NCBI RefSeq assembly: GCF_014174475.1
Contig: NZ_JACJUD010000008.1
Coordinates: 1-64,000 of the forward strand
DNA length: 64,000 nucleotides
Direction: 5' to 3'
DNA from: Aquipseudomonas ullengensis
GTDB taxonomy: Bacteria > Pseudomonadota > Gammaproteobacteria > Pseudomonadales > Pseudomonadaceae
This document shows, in pieces, positions 1 to 6,759 of the stretch. A model generated the notes under the pieces. The model was not told the origin of the DNA. It made no database searches and saw only the letters and a list, made by a program, of their open reading frames with translations. Position 1 is the stretch's first letter; every line of letters starts with the position of its first letter. The translations under genes and the position numbers were made by a program.

Positions 1-98
1 CGAAGGATTACAGTTCCGTCCTTACGAACGCCACCCCAAGACCAGCGGGAGTTCTTAAGTGGTGCGCCAATTTTCTCAAAGAAACTTGTGAGGCTCAC
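1..98 (-). CDS. First integron gene cassette ORF, 5' part only (unknown protein)
   Basis: Reading the minus strand away from attI, a GTG at 98-96 opens a frame that stays open to the window edge (32 codons). It is preceded by a strong ribosome binding site, AAGGAG, about 8 bases upstream. The peptide begins MSLTSFFEKIGAPLK and contains an aromatic RWSWGG stretch. It starts about 20 bases past the attI crossover and runs away from intI, exactly where the first cassette gene of an integron belongs. I cannot name the family: only the N-terminus is present, and no catalytic motif is visible. Its orientation, RBS and position make it a real gene rather than a shadow. Function unknown. Confidence 0.75.
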   Translation of the reverse strand, partial: MSLTSFFEKIGAPLKNSRWSWGGVRKDGTVIL

Positions 99-116
99 GA
101 AAATACTCCTTCTGTA

Positions 117-176
117 ACCTAACTATTATTAGGCGACATCGCTGTCGCATAACATCCGAGCGATGTGTCGGATAAC
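117..176 (-). other. attI: attI recombination site of a chromosomal integron
   Basis: On the minus strand the sequence ends in the core GTTAGGT (123-117), which fits the integron consensus GTTRRRY; crossover would fall between G123 and T122. Just upstream (minus) comes GTCGCCTAATAATA, which closely resembles the end of class 1 attI1 (GTCGCCCTAAAACAAAGTTAGGC, from memory, broken at GTT). Further out are two 11-bp direct repeats differing at one base, GTTATGCGACA (153-143) and GTTATCCGACA (176-166), placed like the strong and weak integrase-binding repeats DR1 and DR2 of attI1. The site lies between the 5' end of intI and an outward-reading ORF, as expected. An imperfect inverted repeat (134-143 with 159-170) could also form a hairpin. 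Confidence 0.8.
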
Positions 177-254
177 GTTCCTTGTCGTCTTGCAAGTCCT
201 TGTCTAGCTTGGAGGTGGTCGCGAGGAACGCGACGGCTCTCAGGGGAAAGCGAC

Positions 255-1223
255 ATGGACGACGGCAAGCCCAAGCTGTTGACGCAGGTGCGTCAGCAGA
301 TTCGAGTAAGAAACTATTCCATCCGTACCGAAACTGTCTATGCCGAGTGGGTGAAGCGCTATATCCGCTTTCATCAGTATCGTCATCCGCTGGAGATGGG
401 GGCGGCGGAGATAGAGGCTTTTCTGACGCATTTGGCGGTCACGCGCAATGTGGCCGCTTCTACGCAGAACCAGGCATTGGCTGCGTTGCTGTTTCTCTAT
501 AAGGAAGTCTTGAAGGTCGAGTTGCCTTGGCTGGACGGTATTGTGCGCGCCAAGAAGCCTGCGCATTTACCGGTGGTGTTGACGCGGGAAGAAGTGGCGC
601 GGGTATTGGAGCAGCTGGTTGGGGTGCGCTGGATGGTGGCCACGCTGTTGTACGGTGCGGGGTTGCGGCTGCTGGAGGCGCTGCGGTTGCGCGTCAAGGA
701 TGTGGATTTCGCGCGGGGCGAGATTCTGGTGCGTGATGGCAAGGGACAGAAGGATCGGGTGACCATGTTGCCGCGACGTCTGGTTGAGCCATTACGCGAG
801 CATCTGCTCAAGGTGGAGGCGCTGCATCAGCGCGATCTGGAGGAGGGCTTTGGGCGGGCCAACTTGCCCTTTGCGCTGGCGCGCAAGTATCCGAATGCGG
901 CTGCGGAATGGGGTTGGCAGTTTGTTTTTCCTTCAGGTAATCGCTCGAAAGACCCTCGCTCGGCCGGTATTTTTCGCCATCACGTGCATGAAAAGACCAT
1001 CCAGCGAGCAGTCCGTGAGGCGGTTAAGCGGGCCGGATTGATCAAGCCGGCCACGCCGCACACTTTTCGCCATTCGTTTGCTACCCATCTGCTGGAGAGT
1101 GGCCAGGACATTCGCACGGTGCAGGAGTTGCTAGGTCATGCGGATGTGAAGACCACGCAGATCTATACACATGTGCTGAATCGCGGCGGCTTGGGGGTTA
1201 TCAGCCCGCTGGATCGCGTATAG
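255..1223 (+). CDS. intI: Integron integrase (tyrosine recombinase, IntI family)
   Basis: This is a 322-residue site-specific recombinase that inserts and excises gene cassettes at attI and attC. The catalytic set is complete: R138, K163, H269 with R272 (HTFR), H295 (LLGH) and nucleophile Y304. Each falls exactly eight residues before the corresponding residue I remember for IntI1 (R146, K171, H277, R280, H303, Y312). The IntI-specific insertion that separates integron integrases from XerC/D is present at about 195-225 (RANLPFALARKYP, then EWGWQFVFP). I chose ATG 255 because GGGGAAAG lies just upstream and IntI starts here by length; ATG 165 would begin inside attI. It is transcribed away from attI and the cassette, and converges on rimO. 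It appears intact and probably functional. Confidence 0.93.
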   Translation: MDDGKPKLLTQVRQQIRVRNYSIRTETVYAEWVKRYIRFHQYRHPLEMGAAEIEAFLTHLAVTRNVAASTQNQALAALLFLYKEVLKVELPWLDGIVRAKKPAHLPVVLTREEVARVLEQLVGVRWMVATLLYGAGLRLLEALRLRVKDVDFARGEILVRDGKGQKDRVTMLPRRLVEPLREHLLKVEALHQRDLEEGFGRANLPFALARKYPNAAAEWGWQFVFPSGNRSKDPRSAGIFRHHVHEKTIQRAVREAVKRAGLIKPATPHTFRHSFATHLLESGQDIRTVQELLGHADVKTTQIYTHVLNRGGLGVISPLDRV

Positions 1224-1295
1224 ACGGGCGTTATACCCGACAGCTGAGGGGTTGTCGGCTTCGCCGCGGTGTTCCTCAACCCAACTTACGGCCAC

Positions 1296-1323
1296 AAAAA
1301 AGCCCCGCATGAGCGGGGCTTTT
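1296..1323. terminator. Bidirectional terminator between intI and rimO
   Basis: An 8-bp GC-rich stem (AGCCCCGC/GCGGGGCT) with an ATGA loop is flanked by A and T tracts, so it can end both converging transcripts. Confidence 0.85.
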
Positions 1324-1340
1324 CAATACCGGGTCTGAAT

Positions 1341-2663
1341 TCAGACCGGCTCGGCCCAGAGGTCGTACTCGTCGGCGTCGGTGACGCGCACCTTGATCTT
1401 GTCGCCCGGCTTCACGGCGGTGGTGTCGATGAACACGTTACCGTCGATTTCCGGGGCGTCGGAGTAGGAGCGGCCGACCGCGCCTTGCTCGTCGACTTCA
1501 TCGATAAGTACTTCGATTTCCTGGCCGATCTTCAGCTGCAGGCGGGCGGCGCTGATGGCTTGCTGGTGGGCCATGAAGCGGTCCCAGCGGTCCTGCTTGA
1601 CGTCGTCGGGGACGATTTCCAGGTCCATGTCGTTGGCCGGGGCGCCGTCTACCGGGGAGTACTGGAAGCAACCGACGCGGTCGAGCTGGGCTTCGGTCAG
1701 CCAGTTGAGCAGGTACTGGAAGTCTTCCTCGGTCTCGCCGGGGAAGCCGACGATGAAGGTGGAGCGGATGGTCAGCTCGGGGCAGATCTCGCGCCATTGC
1801 TTGATGCGCGCCAGGGTCTTGTCTTCGAAGGCTGGGCGTTTCATGGCCTTGAGCACTTTCGGGCTGGCGTGCTGGAAGGGGATATCGAGGTACGGCAGCA
1901 GCTTGCCGGCGGCCATCAGCGGGATGACGTGGTCGACGTTGGGGTACGGATAGACGTAGTGCAGGCGCACCCACACGCCCATGCTCGACAGCGCCTCGCA
2001 GAGCTCCAGCATGCGGGTTTTCACCGGCTGGCCGTTCCAGAAGTCCATCTTGTACTTGAGGTCGACGCCGTAGGCGCTGGTGTCCTGGCTGATCACCAGC
2101 AGTTCCTTGACGCCGGCTTTGACCAGGCGCTCGGCTTCGCTGAGCACGTCGCCCACCGGGCGGCTGACCAGGTCGCCGCGCATCGACGGGATGATGCAGA
2201 AGCTGCAGCGGTGGTTGCAGCCTTCGGAAATCTTCAGGTAGGCGTAGTGGCGCGGGGTCAGCTTGATGCCTTGCGGCGGCACCAGGTCGATCAGCGGGTT
2301 GTGCTCGGCTTTCGGCGGGATCACGTCGTGTACGGCATTGACCACCTGCTCGTACTGCTGCGGGCCGGTGACGGCCAGGACGCTGGGGTGCACGTTGCGG
2401 ATGTTGCCTTCTTCCACGCCCATGCAGCCGGTGACGATGACCTTGCCGTTCTCGGCGATGGCTTCGCCAATCACCTCGAGGGATTCAGCCTTGGCGCTGT
2501 CGATGAAGCCGCAGGTGTTGACCACCACCACGTCGGCATCCTCGTAGGTGGCTACGATCTCGTAACCTTCCATACGCAGTTGGGTGAGGATGCGTTCGGA
2601 GTCGACGGTGGCTTTGGGGCAACCGAGCGAGACAAATCCGACTTTGGGGCTGGCGGTGGACAT
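1341..2663 (-). CDS. rimO: Ribosomal protein S12 methylthiotransferase RimO
   Basis: RimO is a radical-SAM enzyme that methylthiolates the conserved aspartate near position 88-89 of ribosomal protein S12. The 440-residue product has the N-terminal UPF0004 domain with cluster cysteines C15, C51 and C80, the radical-SAM motif CNHRCSFC (C149, C153, C156), and a C-terminal TRAM domain from about residue 375. The GNIRN and SLGCPKATVDSE segments are typical of RimO rather than MiaB. Start chosen at ATG 2663 (MSTASPK), where the family begins; an in-frame ATG 19 codons upstream gives an unlikely extension. It stands alone, divergent from kup, and shares a terminator with intI. In PAO1 the same gene (PA0916, as I recall) lies beside kup. 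Confidence 0.96.
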   Translation of the reverse strand: MSTASPKVGFVSLGCPKATVDSERILTQLRMEGYEIVATYEDADVVVVNTCGFIDSAKAESLEVIGEAIAENGKVIVTGCMGVEEGNIRNVHPSVLAVTGPQQYEQVVNAVHDVIPPKAEHNPLIDLVPPQGIKLTPRHYAYLKISEGCNHRCSFCIIPSMRGDLVSRPVGDVLSEAERLVKAGVKELLVISQDTSAYGVDLKYKMDFWNGQPVKTRMLELCEALSSMGVWVRLHYVYPYPNVDHVIPLMAAGKLLPYLDIPFQHASPKVLKAMKRPAFEDKTLARIKQWREICPELTIRSTFIVGFPGETEEDFQYLLNWLTEAQLDRVGCFQYSPVDGAPANDMDLEIVPDDVKQDRWDRFMAHQQAISAARLQLKIGQEIEVLIDEVDEQGAVGRSYSDAPEIDGNVFIDTTAVKPGDKIKVRVTDADEYDLWAEPV

Positions 2664-2897
2664 GGGGGCTAACCTCGATGGGCGCTCGCGGTGCTGTGTG
2701 AACACGGGGTTCCACGGCATCCGTTTTGGCGCCTCTGATCAAAAAGTGCGCAATTCTAGCGGCAGGTCTCGTGCTTGACCAGCCTTGGTGGATGACTGAT
2801 CTATGCTCTGCCGGTAGCTGGTGGGCGTATTAGGGCCCTTGCCAGCGCTCCCTGGCCGGCGCAGGATGCGCGCCGTCCGTCTGACTGGAAAGTATTC

Positions 2898-4799
2898 ATG
2901 AGCGAAGTTGCCGCCGATCAGCCCAAACATGGCTCCGCTACGTCCTCCTCGATTGGCCTGTTGGTAGGTGCGGTCGGGGTAGTTTACGGCGATATCGGTA
3001 CCAGTCCGCTGTACACCCTTAAGGAAGTTTTTTCCGGCCAGTACGGTGTGCAGGTCGGGCATGAGGGGGTGCTGGGCATTCTCTCGCTGATCTTCTGGTC
3101 GCTGGTCTGGGTGGTGTCGATCAAGTACATGCTGTTCGTCCTGCGCGCGGACAACCAGGGCGAGGGCGGGGTGATGGCGCTGACCGCCCTGGCACGTCGT
3201 GCGGCGGCACCTTATCCACGGCTGAAGGCGGTCCTGGTATTGCTCGGCCTGTTTGGCGCCGGGCTGTTCTATGGCGACAGCATGATCACCCCGGCGATTT
3301 CCGTACTGTCGGCGGTGGAGGGGCTGGAGATTGCCTTCGATGGCGTCGAGCACTGGGTGGTGCCCCTGGCGCTGATCCTGCTGGTCGGCCTGTTCCTGAT
3401 CCAGAAACATGGCACCGCACGCATCGGCACCCTGTTCGGGCCGGTGATGGTGCTCTGGTTCGGCGTGCTCGCGGCGCTCGGTATCTACGGCATCCTGCGC
3501 CAACCGCAGGTGTTGCAGGCGGTCAATCCGTACTGGTGTGTGCACTTTTTCATCGCTCACCCCGGTATCGGCGTGGCGATTCTTGGTGCGGTGGTGCTGG
3601 CCCTGACCGGCGCCGAGGCGCTGTATGCGGACATGGGCCACTTCGGCCGCAAGCCAATTGCCCGCGCCTGGTTCTTCCTGGTGCTGCCGAGCCTGGTGCT
3701 CAACTACTTCGGCCAGGGCGCGCTTCTGCTGGATAACCCGGCCGCGGCGCGCAACCCCTTCTATCTATTGGCGCCGTCCTGGGCGCTGCTGCCGCTGGTG
3801 GGGCTGTCGACCCTGGCGACCATCATCGCGTCGCAGGCGGTGATTTCCGGGGCTTTCTCGCTGACCCGCCAGGCCATCCAGCTGGGCTACATCCCGCGCA
3901 TGCACATCCAGCACACCTCCAGCGAGGAGCAGGGGCAGATTTACGTCGGTGCGGTGAACTGGGCACTGATGATTGCAGTGGTGCTGCTGGTGCTCGGTTT
4001 CGAGTCATCCGGTGCGTTGGCCTCGGCCTATGGCGTGGCGGTGACCGGCACCATGCTGATCACCACGCTGCTGGTGTCGGTGGTGATGCTGCTGCTATGG
4101 AAAACCCCGCGCTGGCTGGCGATTCCGTTGTTGCTCAGTTTCCTGCTGGTGGATGTGCTGTTCTTCGCTGCCAACGTGCCGAAGATCATCCAGGGGGGGG
4201 CGTTCCCGGTGTTGGCCGGTATCGCTTTGTTCATCCTGATGACCACTTGGAAGCGTGGCCGCCAGTTGCTGGTGGATCGCCTGGACGAATCCGCGCTGCC
4301 ATTGCCGTTGTTCATCAGCAGCATTCGCAGCCAGCCGCCGTTCCGCGCCCAGGGCACTGCGGTGTTCCTCACGGCGCGTTCGGATGCGGTGCCGCATGCC
4401 TTGCTGCACAACCTGCTGCATAACCAGGTGCTGCACGAGCAGGTGGTGCTGCTCACCGTGGCCAGCGAGGACGAGCCGCGGGTGGCGCCGGATCGGCGTT
4501 TCGAGGTCGAGGTTTATGGCGAAGGTTTCTTCCGGGTGATCCTGCACTTCGGTTTCATGGATGAACCCGACGTGCCGGCGGCGCTGCGCCTGTGCCATTT
4601 GAACGAGCTGGATTTCAGCCCGATGCGCACCACCTGGTTCCTCAGCCGGGAAACGGTGATCAGCACCAAGCGCTTTGGCATGGCGCGCTGGCGTGAGGTG
4701 CTGTTCGCCTTCATGTTGCGCAACGCCAACAGCAACCTGCGCTTCTTCAACCTGCCGCTGAACCGGGTGATCGAGCTGGGAACCCAGGTCGAGATCTGA
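2898..4799 (+). CDS. kup: Low-affinity potassium transporter Kup
   Basis: Kup/Trk-D imports K+ with protons across the inner membrane. The 633-residue protein matches the usual family length. It has the diagnostic N-terminal GVVYGDIGTSPLYT segment at about 26-40, then about twelve hydrophobic spans up to roughly residue 445 and a cytoplasmic C-terminal domain. The inner segments LFGAGLFYGDSMITPAISVL and GALLLDNPAAARNPFY are family signatures. The start MSEVAADQ is preceded by GGAAAG. It stands alone between divergent rimO and convergent cytochrome b561, and ends in its own terminator. Confidence 0.97.
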   Translation: MSEVAADQPKHGSATSSSIGLLVGAVGVVYGDIGTSPLYTLKEVFSGQYGVQVGHEGVLGILSLIFWSLVWVVSIKYMLFVLRADNQGEGGVMALTALARRAAAPYPRLKAVLVLLGLFGAGLFYGDSMITPAISVLSAVEGLEIAFDGVEHWVVPLALILLVGLFLIQKHGTARIGTLFGPVMVLWFGVLAALGIYGILRQPQVLQAVNPYWCVHFFIAHPGIGVAILGAVVLALTGAEALYADMGHFGRKPIARAWFFLVLPSLVLNYFGQGALLLDNPAAARNPFYLLAPSWALLPLVGLSTLATIIASQAVISGAFSLTRQAIQLGYIPRMHIQHTSSEEQGQIYVGAVNWALMIAVVLLVLGFESSGALASAYGVAVTGTMLITTLLVSVVMLLLWKTPRWLAIPLLLSFLLVDVLFFAANVPKIIQGGAFPVLAGIALFILMTTWKRGRQLLVDRLDESALPLPLFISSIRSQPPFRAQGTAVFLTARSDAVPHALLHNLLHNQVLHEQVVLLTVASEDEPRVAPDRRFEVEVYGEGFFRVILHFGFMDEPDVPAALRLCHLNELDFSPMRTTWFLSRETVISTKRFGMARWREVLFAFMLRNANSNLRFFNLPLNRVIELGTQVEI

Positions 4800-4818
4800 T
4801 CGGGCTTGGCTCCAGGCA

Positions 4819-4848
4819 TAAAAAACGGCGCTCAGGCGCCGTTTTTTA
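4819..4848. terminator. Terminator between kup and cytochrome b561
   Basis: A 7-bp stem ACGGCGC/GCGCCGT with loop TCAG is followed by T6 on the plus strand and by a T tract on the minus strand, serving both convergent genes. Confidence 0.85.
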
Positions 4849-4863
4849 TTGGTTCGAGAGGGC

Positions 4864-5412
4864 TTAGCTGCGCCCTGGCAGCATGCGCGTCAGGGTGTTG
4901 TCGCGGCTGATGAAGTGATGGAACAGCCCGGCCACGGCGTGCAGGCCGATCAGCCAGTAGCCGGTGGTGCCGGCCAGTTCATGCCATTCCTTGATCTCTC
5001 CGGCCAGTGGCTTGTTCTCGGCAATCAGCGCCGGCAGCTGCAGGCCGAAGAACGGAATCGGCTTGCCCGCTGCGCTGAGGATCAGCCAGCCGGCCAGTGG
5101 TGCGCCGATCATCAGGGCATACAGCGCCAGGTGCATCAGCTTGGCCGGGATCGCCTGCCAGGCGGGAATGGCCGGCACGATCTTCGGTGTGGGCGCGATC
5201 AGGCGAGCCAGCAGGCGCAGCCAGACCAGGGCGAAGATGCTCAGGCCGAGCATGAAGTGCCACTGTTTCAGCAGCTCGCGCGGCTCGCTGCCCTTGGGGA
5301 AGTTGCCGCGCAGCTCGATGCAGGCATACACGCCGATAATCAGGATCAGCATCAGCCAGTGCAGGGCAATCGACAGGCTGCCGTAGCGGTGTTCGGTGTT
5401 TTTCCAGCTCAT
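4864..5412 (-). CDS. Cytochrome b561, di-heme membrane protein (CybB family)
   Basis: A 182-residue inner-membrane cytochrome of the bacterial b561 family, thought to transfer electrons between quinones and other acceptors (superoxide:ubiquinone oxidoreductase in E. coli CybB). Four hydrophobic helices are visible. Likely heme ligands H18, H52, H144 and H158 reproduce the spacing I remember for CybB (H13, H47, H137, H151: gaps of 34 and 14). The start is ATG 5412, with AAGGAA five bases upstream; a GTG directly before it is in frame. It lies downstream of the VirJ-like gene on the same strand, with about 80 bp between. In PAO1 the same family occupies this position (PA0918). Confidence 0.88.
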   Translation of the reverse strand: MSWKNTEHRYGSLSIALHWLMLILIIGVYACIELRGNFPKGSEPRELLKQWHFMLGLSIFALVWLRLLARLIAPTPKIVPAIPAWQAIPAKLMHLALYALMIGAPLAGWLILSAAGKPIPFFGLQLPALIAENKPLAGEIKEWHELAGTTGYWLIGLHAVAGLFHHFISRDNTLTRMLPGRS

Positions 5413-5492
5413 CACGGTTCCTTAATGTCCCGCATCTGGCGGCGGGCTTGTGAGTATTTTAGCCAGCGCGGCTTAAGGCTGTCTGAAGCTCG

Positions 5493-6752
5493 TCAGTTTT
5501 TCTGGCGTTGGCGAATGCCCTGCAGCAGGCGTTCGGCCAGGGCCGGGTAGTTGCCGTCGTAGTGGTGGCCGCCCGGCAGTTGCAGCAGTTCGCCAGGTGC
5601 GTTGGGCAAGGTGCAGCCGCTTTCCGCGGCCTCTTCGCTGCCATACACGCAGAGCAGCTTGGCACCCGGCAGCTTGAGCAGCTCCGGCCCCGTGGCGGCT
5701 TCCGCGCCGACCTTGCCCAGCCAGCCCTGCACCTCGATCTCGAAATTGCCGCTGCGCGCCAGAGCCAGCAGCAGGATGGCGTCGACCTGCTGCTGGTCGC
5801 TCGCTTTCAACTGGTTATAGAAGGCTGGCAGCACATCGGCGCCGAAGGAGTAACCCGCCAGGATGAAGCGCTTGGCGCCCCACTTCTCGCGATACAGCTG
5901 CATCAGCTGGCTGAGGTCGCGGGCGCCTTGTTGCGGGCTCTTGTGCTGCCAGAAGTAGCGCAGCGCATCGATGCCGACCACCGCATAGCCGCGCTTGGCC
6001 ATCTCGGCGGCCACGTCGCGGTCCAGGTCGCGCCAGCCGCCGTCGCCGGAATAAAACAGGGTGACGGTATCGCCGTGCTGCGCGGCCGGCACTTCGACCA
6101 CCGGCATGGCTTCGCCCTGGCCTTGCAGCAGGCTGCGCAGTTGCTCCAGTAGCAGTTGCGGCAGGGGCGTGTCGTAGGCGCCGATCAGGGTTTCGGCGTT
6201 GCTCTGGCTGCGCGCGAAGCGGGCGCTGGCGTCGTCCGGGTTGTCGTTCCAGGCGATGGTCCAGTGGCCATGCTCGGCTTTCTGCGGCAGCGCATCGGTG
6301 CAGTCCGGGTGTTGCAGGCTGAAGCCCACCGACAGGGCGCGGGCGTTGTCGTGTGCCTGCCCAGCCAGCCAGCGCCAGGCAAAGGCGCCGCCCTGGCCGA
6401 TACCGGCCACCAGGTCGGGTTCGCCGCCAAGTTGTTGGCTGGCGGCCTGGAAGCGTTGTTGCTGAGCGCTACAGCCTTTCTCCGGCAAGCTCAGGCGGGC
6501 GATGCGGGCGTTGCTGCCTTCGGCCAGGGCCAGCAGGTCGCTATCGCTCAGCGTCTGCTCGGGTGGCAGCAGCAGGATCACCCGCTTCTGTGGTGTGCCG
6601 GCCGGGCTGGCCAGGGTCAGCGCGCTGCCGTCGGCCAGTTCGCGGTGTTCCAGTTGTGCCTGCGGGCCTGTGCGGCTGTACAGCGCCAGGCCGATGCCGA
6701 GGGCGACCAGCAGGGCGAGAAACAACAGGTGACGCCAGTTACGTTTGAGCAT
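5493..6752 (-). CDS. VirJ/AcvB-family aminoacyl-phosphatidylglycerol hydrolase
   Basis: A 419-residue predicted periplasmic alpha/beta-hydrolase anchored by one N-terminal membrane span (about 6-25). The C-terminal VirJ domain carries YSGDGGW (234-240), the nucleophile elbow G300-Y-S302-F-G and a late GHH (395-397) likely to supply the catalytic histidine. It is encoded 7 bp after mprF. In P. aeruginosa the matching pair is PA0920 (alanyl-PG synthase) and PA0919 (its hydrolase), as I recall; AcvB in Agrobacterium hydrolyses lysyl-PG. By context it should turn over the modified lipid that the neighbouring synthase makes. The exact amino acid cannot be read from sequence. Start chosen at ATG 6752 (MLKRNW), directly before the membrane span. 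Confidence 0.85.
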   Translation of the reverse strand: MLKRNWRHLLFLALLVALGIGLALYSRTGPQAQLEHRELADGSALTLASPAGTPQKRVILLLPPEQTLSDSDLLALAEGSNARIARLSLPEKGCSAQQQRFQAASQQLGGEPDLVAGIGQGGAFAWRWLAGQAHDNARALSVGFSLQHPDCTDALPQKAEHGHWTIAWNDNPDDASARFARSQSNAETLIGAYDTPLPQLLLEQLRSLLQGQGEAMPVVEVPAAQHGDTVTLFYSGDGGWRDLDRDVAAEMAKRGYAVVGIDALRYFWQHKSPQQGARDLSQLMQLYREKWGAKRFILAGYSFGADVLPAFYNQLKASDQQQVDAILLLALARSGNFEIEVQGWLGKVGAEAATGPELLKLPGAKLLCVYGSEEAAESGCTLPNAPGELLQLPGGHHYDGNYPALAERLLQGIRQRQKN

Positions 6753-6759
6753 TGTGGCC

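Noticed and set aside
117..176. The inverted repeat in this region read as an attC site at the end of a cassette
   Set aside because: The region lies next to the 5' end of intI, has attI-like direct repeats and aligns with the end of attI1. An attC there would require a cassette between it and intI, and there is no room for one.
165..254. Longer intI starting at ATG 165
   Set aside because: The extra 30 residues would be translated from attI and have no family counterpart; ATG 255 has its own RBS and gives the IntI register.
1269..2672. Large plus-strand frame over rimO (467 codons)
   Set aside because: It is a shadow of rimO on the opposite strand, rich in His, Gln and Val as such shadows are in GC-rich DNA, with no family match.
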